Assembly (NCBI GenBank): GCA_910584065.1
Contig: CAJTZN010000006.1
Span: 50,251 to 114,250, forward strand
Length of the DNA stretch: 64,000 nucleotides
Source: an uncultured Eubacterium sp.
GTDB taxonomy: Bacteria > Bacillota > Clostridia > Lachnospirales > Lachnospiraceae
Reading direction: 5' to 3'
Part shown: in pieces, positions 8,844-15,998 of the stretch
Position numbering within the stretch: position 1 is the first letter of the stretch
Layout: the number at the start of each line of letters is the position of its first letter
Notes under the pieces: model-generated
What the model was told of the DNA's origin: nothing
What the model saw: the letters and a program-made list of their open reading frames with translations, nothing else
The model's database searches: none
Program-made: the position numbers and the translations under genes

Positions 8844-8892
8844 CCTCCTTTAAATTCCGATTTTATGCTTCCTGCAACTTCCCAGCAAATGG
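8844..8892 (-). repeat. Recurring intergenic element, copy C (before the DUF6144-like gene)
   Basis: In the coding direction it reads CATTTGCTGGGA, AGTTGCAGGAAGC, ATAAAATCGG, AATTTAAAGGAGG. It is closest to copy A. Shorter related pieces lie before the kinase gene (about 9366-9388, ACAATCGGGATTTGTGGAGG) and before the deaminase gene (about 10105-10125, CAACTCGGGATTT). Confidence 0.6.
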
Positions 8893-8896
8893 AAAT

Positions 8897-9361
8897 TTAT
8901 TGTTCCAATTCTTCCTTGGTAGGTATTTCAAATAATTCTGACCATTCATCAAAATTTTCTTTCTCTACATAAAATATAGCGTTTTTTCCAGCCAATTTAT
9001 TACGGACAGACAATCGTTCCCAAATAATGTCGTTAGGAACATTCATATAATGGATTTTGCAATTTGCCCCAAAGGAATTGGCTCTTCGTCTAAATTCATC
9101 ACGTTCTGATTTTGTCCAAAATCCGAAATCAAGAATAACATCGACACCCGACTTCAAAACTTTTACAGCGATTTCCCACATTAGTTCTTCAACCTTGGTA
9201 TGACGTTCATCATGTTCCTTGTCTGAGATGTCATGACCGAACAAAAAATACTGCCACTCATCAGGTGTTAATCTCAATGCTTTATACTCGTATTCTAATT
9301 TTATTGCTTCTGTAGTTTTTCCACTGCCTGGTAAGCCTACCATCAAATGAAGTGTCGCCAT
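8897..9361 (-). CDS. P-loop kinase-like ATP-binding protein (AAA_33 / zeta-toxin-like fold)
   Basis: A protein of 154 residues from the ATG at 9359-9361, with GGAGG seven bases upstream. Walker A is GLPGSGKTT (residues 8-16). RLTPDEWQYFLFGHD resembles the substrate-binding region of small-molecule kinases, VDVILDFGFWTKSERDEF is Walker B-like with the DxGFW pattern common in this family, and NVPNDIIWERLSVRN holds the lid arginine. The family phosphorylates small molecules such as antibiotics or nucleosides, but the substrate here cannot be told. It sits between the decayed acetyltransferase and the DUF6144-like gene. Confidence 0.8.
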   Translation of the reverse strand: MATLHLMVGLPGSGKTTEAIKLEYEYKALRLTPDEWQYFLFGHDISDKEHDERHTKVEELMWEIAVKVLKSGVDVILDFGFWTKSERDEFRRRANSFGANCKIHYMNVPNDIIWERLSVRNKLAGKNAIFYVEKENFDEWSELFEIPTKEELEQ

Positions 9362-9444
9362 ATTATACCTCCACAAATCCCGATTGTTTATCTCTAAAAA
9401 CAAAAATTTCATAATATTCTCAAAATTAGAAATCCGTTACATTA

Positions 9445-9700
9445 GTCTTTATATTTTAAACAAAGGGATATTTTCTTTATCGGTTATAGATTTACTGTAA
9501 AACCCTAAAAAATCTTTTTTCTCCCAACCTTTGTCAATCCAGAATTTTTTCCCTTGCTCATTTGTTTCCATTACATTTAAACATACCCTACTTTCTCATT
9601 TTCTAAAATGGAATAACTCCATTTCCCGTTTTGATAACACGGCAACATACGCCCAAAAAGTTTAAATGGCTCATTTTTAATGTTAAGTTGTTTATATCCA
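9445..9700 (-). pseudogene. Decayed GNAT acetyltransferase
   Basis: In this otherwise gene-free gap two pieces of one protein can be read in different frames. INNLTLKNEPFKLFGRMLP and QNGKWSYSILENEKVGYV form the N-terminal part, then a stop. VMETNEQGKKFWIDKGWEKK followed by GFYSKSI and NIPLFKI is the usual GNAT C-terminus (xxNxxGxxFWxxxGW). The catalytic middle is gone. The remnant begins right at the end of the cytidine deaminase gene. Confidence 0.65.
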
Positions 9701-10084
9701 CCACTTAGGAGTAAGTTCACCAAGAGTAACGATTTCCTCTGTTTCAAAATCCATCAGCACTTCAATTTCTTGATAACTATTGGGCATAAGCTGAACCATC
9801 AATTCCCGGCAAGCACCACATGGAGCGCCGGATTTTCCGTTTGGCATGATTGCAAGCACTTTTTTTATTTCCTGTTCGCCATTTGTAATCATATTAAAAA
9901 TCGCATTTCTTTCAGCACATATTCCCAATGTAGAGCAAGTATCTACACAGACGCCCACGTATATTTTTCCCGATGATGATAGTATTGCAGCAGCCACTCC
10001 TCCCGCATCTACATAATCAGATATTTGCCGCCCGTTCTGTACTGCTTTTGCCGCCTGAAACATTTCTTTCCATATCTGTTCCAT
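9692..10084 (-). CDS. Cytidine deaminase-like zinc enzyme
   Basis: A protein of 130 residues from the ATG at 10082-10084 (AGAGGAAATTATT in front). The zinc site is CAERNA (Cys-Ala-Glu, with the catalytic Glu) and PCGACRE (the two further Cys), the hallmark of tetrameric cytidine/blasticidin-S deaminases, which hydrolyse the 4-amino group of cytosine rings. The length fits. The C-terminal LGELTPKWWI differs from housekeeping Cdd endings such as PxAF. Its location among acetyltransferases and kinases suggests an accessory rather than a salvage enzyme, which is inference. Confidence 0.85.
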   Translation of the reverse strand: MEQIWKEMFQAAKAVQNGRQISDYVDAGGVAAAILSSSGKIYVGVCVDTCSTLGICAERNAIFNMITNGEQEIKKVLAIMPNGKSGAPCGACRELMVQLMPNSYQEIEVLMDFETEEIVTLGELTPKWWI

Positions 10085-10129
10085 AATAATTTCCTCTGCT
10101 TTTATCAATAAATCCCGAGTTGTATTTCT

Positions 10130-10570
10130 CTATTGCACTGTAAATTCAGTCCATTCAATATGATTATATTGCATTACATCATTTGCCTTTTTCATACCAA
10201 GTTTCTCATAAAACGGGATGGCATTTTCATTTGCGATCAAATATACCGCAATATCTTTTTCACCACCTGCCTTATCGTGTGCAGTTTTCATAAGCTGTCT
10301 TCCAATACCCTGTCCCTCATAGTCTCTGTCAATCCCTAAATCTGTTACATAGAGCCAATAAACATAATCCGTCAACCCAAATAAAACGCCGACGATTAAA
10401 CCATTCTCGTTTCTTGCAATAAGACTTATCGTAACATTGTTTACAAGTTTAGATATTCTTTCTTCAAACCGTTCCTTTGGATATTGTGAACCCAAATCTG
10501 TCCTTTTTAAAAAACTAATATATTCCGCGGAAGATATTCGTTCTTCCCTGATTTTTATTTCTTCACTCAT
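10130..10570 (-). CDS. GNAT family N-acetyltransferase
   Basis: A protein of 146 residues from the ATG at 10568-10570, which has GGAGG eight bases upstream. LGIDRDYEGQGIGRQLMKTAHDKA is a complete acetyl-CoA binding motif (Q-G-x-G-x-G/R type), and VYLIANENAIPFYEKLGMKK is the conserved C-terminal block. An alternative ATG at 10607-10609 also has a perfect AAGGAGG at eight bases, but that site is buried in a hairpin (10612-10653). The shorter start gives the usual N-terminus IKIREERISSAEY. The substrate is unknown. Confidence 0.88.
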   Translation of the reverse strand: MSEEIKIREERISSAEYISFLKRTDLGSQYPKERFEERISKLVNNVTISLIARNENGLIVGVLFGLTDYVYWLYVTDLGIDRDYEGQGIGRQLMKTAHDKAGGEKDIAVYLIANENAIPFYEKLGMKKANDVMQYNHIEWTEFTVQ

Positions 10571-10611
10571 AAAAATTTCCTCCATCATAAATTCCATAAT
10601 ATCACTCATGA

Positions 10612-10653
10612 TGTGCGCCTCCTTTCGCACTCCTAATCTACGAAAGGCGCACA
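10612..10653 (-). promoter_or_regulatory. Hairpin covering an upstream ribosome binding site
   Basis: TGTGCGCC...TTTCG (10612-10627) pairs with CGAAAGGCGCACA (10641-10653) apart from a three-base bulge. On the minus strand it lies after the EamA stop codon and encloses the AAGGAGG of the alternative GNAT start at 10609. There is no T-run, so it is not a simple terminator. Confidence 0.5.
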
Positions 10654-10661
10654 GTTCCCAT

Positions 10662-11087
10662 TTAGTGGTTGATCAAAAAAAGACCTATTCCACATACAAC
10701 AATGCCCACAACTTGTCGCAGTGAAATCGTTTCTTTGTAAAGCAGGAATCCTATTACAATCAGTGCAACGGCAAGACAAATGTTTGCTGTCAATGCTCCG
10801 TTGCTGACTTTCCAGCCTGCTCGGTATAGGAAAACATACCCTGCTTCGAGTCCAATGATGGACAAGCCTAAAACAAAGGATGTCCAATTGACCTGCTTGA
10901 TTTCAGCGATTGCCCTCGCCGGGCCTGCGCTGCTTACAAAAAGAATGGATGAGAGCACTGCTCCGATCAAGTATGTGACCGTTAATGCTCCAAACGTATT
11001 TACATTTTCCGGCGTTGACTTCGCACATATGTTATAAAAACAGTTTGACACAACAATTAACACCAACGGCCATATCATGTTCCACAT
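10662..11087 (-). CDS. Half-size EamA/DMT-type membrane transporter
   Basis: A protein of 141 residues from the ATG at 11085-11087, with AGGAGGAATTTTTAT in front. Four to five hydrophobic helices are visible (WPLVLIVVSNCFYNICAK, GALTVTYLIGAVLSSILFV, SFVLGLSIIGLEAGYVFLY, ANICLAVALIVIGFLLY, VVGIVVCGIGLFLI). Full EamA proteins have ten helices, so this half-size form probably works as a dimer, as small multidrug-resistance-like proteins do. The family exports metabolites, but the cargo is unknown. Confidence 0.75.
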   Translation of the reverse strand: MWNMIWPLVLIVVSNCFYNICAKSTPENVNTFGALTVTYLIGAVLSSILFVSSAGPARAIAEIKQVNWTSFVLGLSIIGLEAGYVFLYRAGWKVSNGALTANICLAVALIVIGFLLYKETISLRQVVGIVVCGIGLFLINH

Positions 11088-11209
11088 ATAAAAATTCCTC
11101 CTGCTGATTGATCTGGCCTGTAAAACGGCAGGATCCCAGGTCTGAATACACACAAGTTTTTGGATCTATCTCCCTTTGCATCCAATCTAATTTTCTAATT
11201 GACTATCAT

Positions 11210-11932
11210 TTAATCCCACCAGAAATACCACACGTCAGATTCTTCAAGCCCGGCTGCCAGTTCAGACACCGTATAAGTAAGCGTCCCCTGATCGATCCGA
11301 TCCGGGCAGAACGCATAGTGCTCTTTCGCTGCTTCGATACTGTCCACCTGGTTTAATCCGTAAGGTGCATAAAACTCCATGACATCATGGGTAAATACAG
11401 CGGGAACCGCCTTGTATTTCTCATACCAGTATTTACATACCGCGATCATTTCCTCCGGCATGGGACACTCATTCCACCCTCCCATAGGCAGGTATCCCAC
11501 AATCTCCCACGGATTTTTAACCGGAATCTCTAATAGCAGCGTATCCGCCTCCAGCATCCCATCATCAAAAGAGATATATCCGGAAAATTCATGCAGCACC
11601 TCGCCTTCCGTTTCCTCTCCGATAAAATCTTCCCATTCCTTTTCATCAATTTCTTCCGTATACTCTTCCAGTCGTTCTTTCAAAATATCCCTGCCGTTAT
11701 CTTTACAGCCAGTAATGATCTCTTCCCTGTCATATTCCTGGCCTGCTACTTCCTCCAGCCACTCTACCGCACATTCATCCAAAGAGAGGATCGCCGGATA
11801 AATCCCCTCCGTCTGTCTCTTCTCATAAAGAGCCTTATATGCCTGTTCCACCAATTCAGGACTGCTTCCCTTTTCAAATACGGTATAGCGGCACTGAAAA
11901 CTTTCTGCTATTTTCTTCGTTGTTTCATCCAT
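11210..11932 (-). CDS. DUF4253 domain protein
   Basis: A soluble, acidic protein of 240 residues. The C-terminal block YLPMGGWNECPMPEEMIAVCKYWYEKYKAVPAVF then DVMEFY matches DUF4253 (GGWNExP, W-x-x-x-Y/H-G/K-A), a family of unknown function often met near toxin-immunity or stress genes. No membrane segment or signal peptide is seen. AGGAGGAATGAGTT precedes the ATG. It stands alone, with about 55 bases to the upstream gene. Confidence 0.7.
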   Translation of the reverse strand: MDETTKKIAESFQCRYTVFEKGSSPELVEQAYKALYEKRQTEGIYPAILSLDECAVEWLEEVAGQEYDREEIITGCKDNGRDILKERLEEYTEEIDEKEWEDFIGEETEGEVLHEFSGYISFDDGMLEADTLLLEIPVKNPWEIVGYLPMGGWNECPMPEEMIAVCKYWYEKYKAVPAVFTHDVMEFYAPYGLNQVDSIEAAKEHYAFCPDRIDQGTLTYTVSELAAGLEESDVWYFWWD

Positions 11933-11987
11933 AACTCATTCCTCCTGCTTTCGCAATTTTAAAATAGTTATACCGACCGAGCATCTA

Positions 11988-13358
11988 TTACTCCCGATAA
12001 TTCTTCCTCCTGAACGGATCTTCAATTTTTGTATCAATAAGAAGTCCATACTTCTTCGGATGGCGAAAAGAATTGCCGTGTACTTCCCTCATGCGGTAAT
12101 TGCGCAATTGCTCCAGATCAAGTTCGGCAATATAAATCCCCTCCTGCCCATCCGCCTGTAAGATGCAGGTATCCCGTGAATGATCTAACTCCGGAAGGTA
12201 AGCGACGCCATCAAAAACACTGGAGCCGCCGTTACAATCAGGTACAGATTCCGGATAATTACAAGTAGCAACTGCCGTCATATTCTCATACGCTCTGGCC
12301 CGGAGCTGTGAAAGACGGTTTATTTCCATTGGACAGGCATTCGGCACAAGGATCAGTTCCGCGCCTTTCAGCATTAAAATTCTCGCACTTTCAGGAAATT
12401 CCCTGTCATAACAGATCATCGCGCCGACTTTTACTTCTCCGCAGGCAGTATCGAGCGTCGTCACATAAAAATCTTCACCGGGTGTTAAATTCCGTTCCAC
12501 ATCAAAATCACAGGTATGTACTTTGGCATAGATCAATTTTCGTTCTCCAAACCGGTCAAAAAGAATGAGTGAATTGCGCGGCTCGTTTTCATGCTTTTCC
12601 AGCAGAGTGATGCCAATCGCCATATGAAGCTCCTTTGCCAGATTGCCAAAAGCATGTACAAAATCACTGTCAGCCAAAACCGCTTCCGCTTTCCACTCAC
12701 TGACAGGACGGTCATAAATGTTATATCCATTGCTCCACATTTCAGGAAACAGCGCAATGTCAGCACCACGTTCTTTTGCTTTGATACAATACCTGACACC
12801 CTTTTCGAGATTTTCCGCCAACGTATTACAGGGCGCAATTTGCAGTAAAGCGATTGTTAATCCATTTCTGTTCAAATGATACCTCTCAAGTGTTTCCGAA
12901 GTGTTGAACATTTTTACGGACGTATCCATCATCTCCTGAATGTAATCGCCATCACTCATCGTTGAAAAGAAAAGAATATCTTCTCTCTTAAAGCCATTTT
13001 TTTCAAATACCCCATCAGGAATCTGCCTGATACTTTTTTCCAGTACAGAAAGTAAGGTCTGAGCAAACTCCCACTTTTCATCTGACGGATTGCAAAAATC
13101 AATGTCCTTACAATCTTCAACAATGTCTACAAGCGGCTGGTAAAGAAAATCCGGTTCAAGTCCATGTTTCCACTCGTAATACTCATTTATGTTATGGCTG
13201 TAATCCCATGCCAGATAGATCCCATAAAAATCATCTGTTGTTATGAAACCAATCGCACAGGCCTCTTCATCTTTCGCCGCATTCAATATTTTATCAATTT
13301 CATCCGGCAATTCTCTGAAACAAAGCTGACGAAACGTTTCAAACTTTGTCGTATCCAT
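11988..13358 (-). CDS. DUF4303-nitrilase fusion protein
   Basis: A protein of 456 residues with two parts. Residues 1-160 resemble DUF4303 (FRQLCFRELPDEID, AIGFITTDDFYGIYLAWDYS, EWKHGLEPDFLYQP). Residues 167-456 are a carbon-nitrogen hydrolase with all three catalytic residues in place: E206 in LFPEMWSNG, K279 in YAKVHTCDFD and C316 in GAMICYDREFPES. Nitrilase-family enzymes cleave or form non-peptide C-N bonds in amides, carbamoyl compounds and nitriles. The combination of these two domains is unusual. GGAGGATAAAA precedes the ATG. No internal stop or ribosome binding site suggests two genes. Confidence 0.82.
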   Translation of the reverse strand: MDTTKFETFRQLCFRELPDEIDKILNAAKDEEACAIGFITTDDFYGIYLAWDYSHNINEYYEWKHGLEPDFLYQPLVDIVEDCKDIDFCNPSDEKWEFAQTLLSVLEKSIRQIPDGVFEKNGFKREDILFFSTMSDGDYIQEMMDTSVKMFNTSETLERYHLNRNGLTIALLQIAPCNTLAENLEKGVRYCIKAKERGADIALFPEMWSNGYNIYDRPVSEWKAEAVLADSDFVHAFGNLAKELHMAIGITLLEKHENEPRNSLILFDRFGERKLIYAKVHTCDFDVERNLTPGEDFYVTTLDTACGEVKVGAMICYDREFPESARILMLKGAELILVPNACPMEINRLSQLRARAYENMTAVATCNYPESVPDCNGGSSVFDGVAYLPELDHSRDTCILQADGQEGIYIAELDLEQLRNYRMREVHGNSFRHPKKYGLLIDTKIEDPFRRKNYRE

Positions 13359-13415
13359 TTTTATCCTCCATTCCCACGATAGTTATCTTCCATCATAAAA
13401 GTTGACTTCTGATCA

Positions 13416-14024
13416 TTATTTATATGCCGTTATATATGTATTTCTGTAAAATGGCATTTTCATCGTACTTGTATTCCACAATTGTTCAAACTCCCTGAGC
13501 GCAATTTTTCTATTATAAGATTCCTCGTTGCAATTAACAAATCCATCTAACGATTCAGCAATAAAAAAATATTGTTCATCATAACCGACAACAGGCACAT
13601 AATGCAACCCGCTCTGATCCGGTTGTGTTCGTATCATCACGATTACCGGATTTCCTTTGCTGACCTCATTTTTCAATGCAGCAATATTCCCGGCGCAATA
13701 CGTTGCCTTTAAGCCATATTGAGAGAGCAGATTCCGTATCCCCTTCGGATACACACATCCATCTTTCATTTTATTGGGAATAACTTCATATAAACGATTT
13801 CCGTCTGTTTCAAGATTCCAGTGTCTCAGGATATAAGCTGTCGAAAATCCAGCACATTGATACCCATTTTGTATATCTATTCTATTCTTTTTGGTAATAA
13901 CAAACTCCTTTTTCCTGCATTTCATTGAAAAGCGAAAGTGCAGCACACCCATAACAAAACTATCCATAATCGTTGTAATTATCACATAATTTGCCAGCCA
14001 TAAAAGCAAAATAAGCACCGCCAT
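13416..14024 (-). CDS. C39-like papain-fold cysteine protease with N-terminal membrane anchor
   Basis: A protein of 202 residues. Residues 3-20 form a hydrophobic anchor (LILLLWLANYVIITTIM). The catalytic domain starts at NGYQCAGFSTAYIL, with the cysteine at about 57. SGLHYVPVVGYDEQYFFI supplies the histidine (about 146) and the downstream aspartate. This Cys-His arrangement is that of peptidase C39_2 proteins. A bacteriocin-export role is not indicated, as no ABC transporter is nearby. A GGGGGGAT site precedes the ATG. Confidence 0.7.
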   Translation of the reverse strand: MAVLILLLWLANYVIITTIMDSFVMGVLHFRFSMKCRKKEFVITKKNRIDIQNGYQCAGFSTAYILRHWNLETDGNRLYEVIPNKMKDGCVYPKGIRNLLSQYGLKATYCAGNIAALKNEVSKGNPVIVMIRTQPDQSGLHYVPVVGYDEQYFFIAESLDGFVNCNEESYNRKIALREFEQLWNTSTMKMPFYRNTYITAYK

Positions 14025-14048
14025 ATCCCCCCGATCAATTGTTACTCC

Positions 14049-14126
14049 TTAGATTCTCCAATGCCTGTTCACCATTCCGAGTTTTTCACATTGATCCATT
14101 TCATCACAATTACCGCAGGTGATCAT
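14049..14126 (-). pseudogene. 25-residue Cys-rich tail, remnant of a DUF3795-like gene
   Basis: The ATG at 14124-14126 overlaps the stop codon of the phospholipase C-like gene. The frame MITCGNCDEMDQCEKLGMVN ends in RHWRI. Three cysteines in C-x2-C-x5-C spacing resemble the C-terminus of DUF3795 proteins. It is a coupled small ORF or, more likely, the tail of a lost gene. Confidence 0.35.
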
Positions 14127-14845
14127 CTTTTTAGCTTTGTTTTCTCAAGCGCCTGTATCGTTAATTTGATCGCCCCGTCCACGAACTGCTCGTACTCCTC
14201 TTCTGACACTGCGACATACGGATATGTACTTATTTCTTTCCTGGGAATATACCCCATAATATTTACCTTCCGCACAATTGCCCCTTTCGGAAAGTAATCA
14301 ATATAATCCGGGAAATCGTTCAGTTCTAATATCTCTGTCAAATATCCGGATTCCGGATGCCCTTCCAAATAATCCGCTTCCATTGAATAAATATCTTTCA
14401 TTCGTTCTTCACTTTTAATAAGTTTTTTTACAGAATCCCAATCTTCCGGCATACCAAATGCTCTTTCACATAATACCGAATGTGCTTTGATCCGATTCCA
14501 GACAGAAGCAACACGATCTTCATCCCGGACGAACCTCTGAAATTCAGCATCCGCGATCAAATGTGAATAATAACCCATCAAAAATGAATATTCCTCATCT
14601 GTTTTTATCTCATTTTTTCTTTTTTCAATATATTCTTTATAAAATCTGTCACAATCAGAAGCCACTTTCCTTTTTTCAGTCATCCAATGCGTTACTTCGC
14701 GCGAAGGTGTGAAACAAGTCCAGTCCTCATTCTCCACATTGCAATCTGGAGCTATGTTCCCCACGCAAAATCCGTGTCGGTCTAATCCTGAAATTTGATC
14801 CAGCACCCTGTCTGCTATCATCAAATGTGTTACCCACGTTGCCAT
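14123..14845 (-). CDS. Zinc-dependent phospholipase C-like hydrolase
   Basis: A protein of 240 residues from the ATG at 14843-14845, with GGAGG seven bases upstream. The N-terminal MATWVTHLMIADRVL, FCVGNIAPDCNVE, REVTHWM and MGYYSHLIADAEFQ give the His/Asp set (H7, D40-like, H69-like, H110-like) of the zinc-dependent phospholipase C/S1-P1 fold. Members of this branch in Clostridia are mostly cytosolic and of unknown substrate; no signal peptide is present. The role remains open. Confidence 0.72.
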   Translation of the reverse strand: MATWVTHLMIADRVLDQISGLDRHGFCVGNIAPDCNVENEDWTCFTPSREVTHWMTEKRKVASDCDRFYKEYIEKRKNEIKTDEEYSFLMGYYSHLIADAEFQRFVRDEDRVASVWNRIKAHSVLCERAFGMPEDWDSVKKLIKSEERMKDIYSMEADYLEGHPESGYLTEILELNDFPDYIDYFPKGAIVRKVNIMGYIPRKEISTYPYVAVSEEEYEQFVDGAIKLTIQALEKTKLKR

Positions 14846-14943
14846 AACGTTCCTCCAGTCCGATCCCACAATACATCGTATCACCTCGCCTACAATAACA
14901 GTATACCATCTCCCGTCATAATTTCAATTACTAATTTAACAAC

Positions 14944-14972
14944 TTGACATCCTTATATCGCAGTGCTATACT
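14944..14972 (+). promoter_or_regulatory. Promoter of the PadR-DUF2812 operon
   Basis: TTGACA (14944-14949), a 17-base spacer and TATACT (14967-14972) with an extended TG make a near-consensus sigma-A promoter about 48 bases before the PadR start. Confidence 0.88.
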
Positions 14973-14978
14973 ATATAT

Positions 14979-14991
14979 ATCGAAGTTCGAT
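14979..14991 (+). promoter_or_regulatory. Palindromic operator, probable PadR autoregulation site
   Basis: ATCGAAGTTCGAT is a perfect 6+6 inverted repeat placed just after the -10 box, where a bound repressor would block initiation. It is embedded in a wider ATAT...GTAT context. Confidence 0.6.
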
Positions 14992-15019
14992 GTATCGTAA
15001 TGCTAAGTGAGGTGGTATC

Positions 15020-15334
15020 ATGGACAGTCATATCCGGAAAGTATATGTGCCGATGACAGAAACAGGCTTTTACATTTTACTGTGTCTGAGGGAAGAAGCG
15101 CACGGATACAGCATTGTAAAAAAAACAGAACAATTAACACAGGGTGAAATAAAAATCAGTCCCGGAACGTTATACGGAAGCCTGTCTAAAATGGAAAAAG
15201 ACGGTCTGATCACATTGATCCGAAAAGAAGAAAACCGTAAAATCTACCGCATTACAGAACTTGGATCACAAGTACTTGATATGGAAATGAAACGGATCGA
15301 ACGTTTATATAACAGCATGAAGGAGGCAAGATAG
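15020..15334 (+). CDS. PadR family transcriptional regulator
   Basis: A protein of 104 residues. TETGFYILLCLREEAHGYSI, ISPGTLYGSLSKMEKDGLI and RKIYRITELGSQVLD are the winged-helix signature of PadR subfamily 2 proteins, which repress small operons as dimers and release DNA on ligand binding. GAGGTGGTATC precedes the ATG. The DUF2812 gene begins one base after the stop codon, the standard PadR-DUF2812 arrangement, so the regulator very likely controls this operon through the palindrome at 14979-14991. Confidence 0.92.
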   Translation: MDSHIRKVYVPMTETGFYILLCLREEAHGYSIVKKTEQLTQGEIKISPGTLYGSLSKMEKDGLITLIRKEENRKIYRITELGSQVLDMEMKRIERLYNSMKEAR

Positions 15335-15335
15335 T

Positions 15336-15890
15336 ATGAAACATACCAAAACAGAAATCAAATTTTTCCCCATTCCGGCATGGAAAAAAGAAGAAAACTA
15401 TCTGAGGGAACAACACAAAAATGGCTGGGAATTTGTTTCAGTCAGCGGATTCTGCTTATATCGCTTTCGTAGATGTGAACCAAAAGATGTCGTTTATCAG
15501 TTAGACTACAATCCGGATAGTCTCACTAACAAATATGAATACATTCAGATGTTTCGCGATTGCGGATGGGAATATTTGCAAAATTATGTGGGATACAGCT
15601 ATTTTCGCAAAGATTTTTCAGAAATGGACGGCGCCGAGGAACATATTTTTTGTGACGATGCTTCCCGGCTGGATATGATGAAACGGGTATTCACAGGACG
15701 AATGACACCTCTTTTGGTCGTTTTCTTTTGTATCATTATTCCGCAGATGATCATGCAGAGTCTGCACAACACATATGAAACCCACGTTTTCGCAGTGTTT
15801 TTCTACATTATGTTTGTAATATATCTGGGGCTATTTATATCATTCGCCATTCCGTTTTGGAAATATTACAAGTCGGTCCATAAAAAATAG
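15336..15890 (+). CDS. DUF2812 membrane protein
   Basis: A protein of 184 residues. The N-terminal soluble domain carries typical motifs (EEKYLREQHKNGWEF-like EENYLREQHKNGWEFVS, YRFRRCEPKDVVYQLDYN, MFRDCGWEYLQNYVGYSYF). Two membrane helices follow (PLLVVFFCIIIPQMIMQ and VFAVFFYIMFVIYLGLFISFAI). DUF2812 proteins are nearly always paired with PadR regulators; some pairs take part in envelope-stress or sporulation control. The AAGGAGG ribosome binding site is inside the end of the PadR gene, which points to coupled translation. Confidence 0.88.
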   Translation: MKHTKTEIKFFPIPAWKKEENYLREQHKNGWEFVSVSGFCLYRFRRCEPKDVVYQLDYNPDSLTNKYEYIQMFRDCGWEYLQNYVGYSYFRKDFSEMDGAEEHIFCDDASRLDMMKRVFTGRMTPLLVVFFCIIIPQMIMQSLHNTYETHVFAVFFYIMFVIYLGLFISFAIPFWKYYKSVHKK

Positions 15891-15998
15891 CGGACAGATA
15901 AAAACATGGATTTCCAATTGTTTCAACAGCAGTATCTAAATGAAGTGGTAATATTATACATTCCAGCCATAACGATCTGCTAATATGTTGGATCCATT

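Noticed and set aside
6840..10125. Classical integron attC sites
   Set aside because: Only one element contains GTTRRRY, no partner RYYYAAC was found at the right spacing in the others, and no tyrosine integrase is in the window. The repeats are reported as an unexplained shared element instead.
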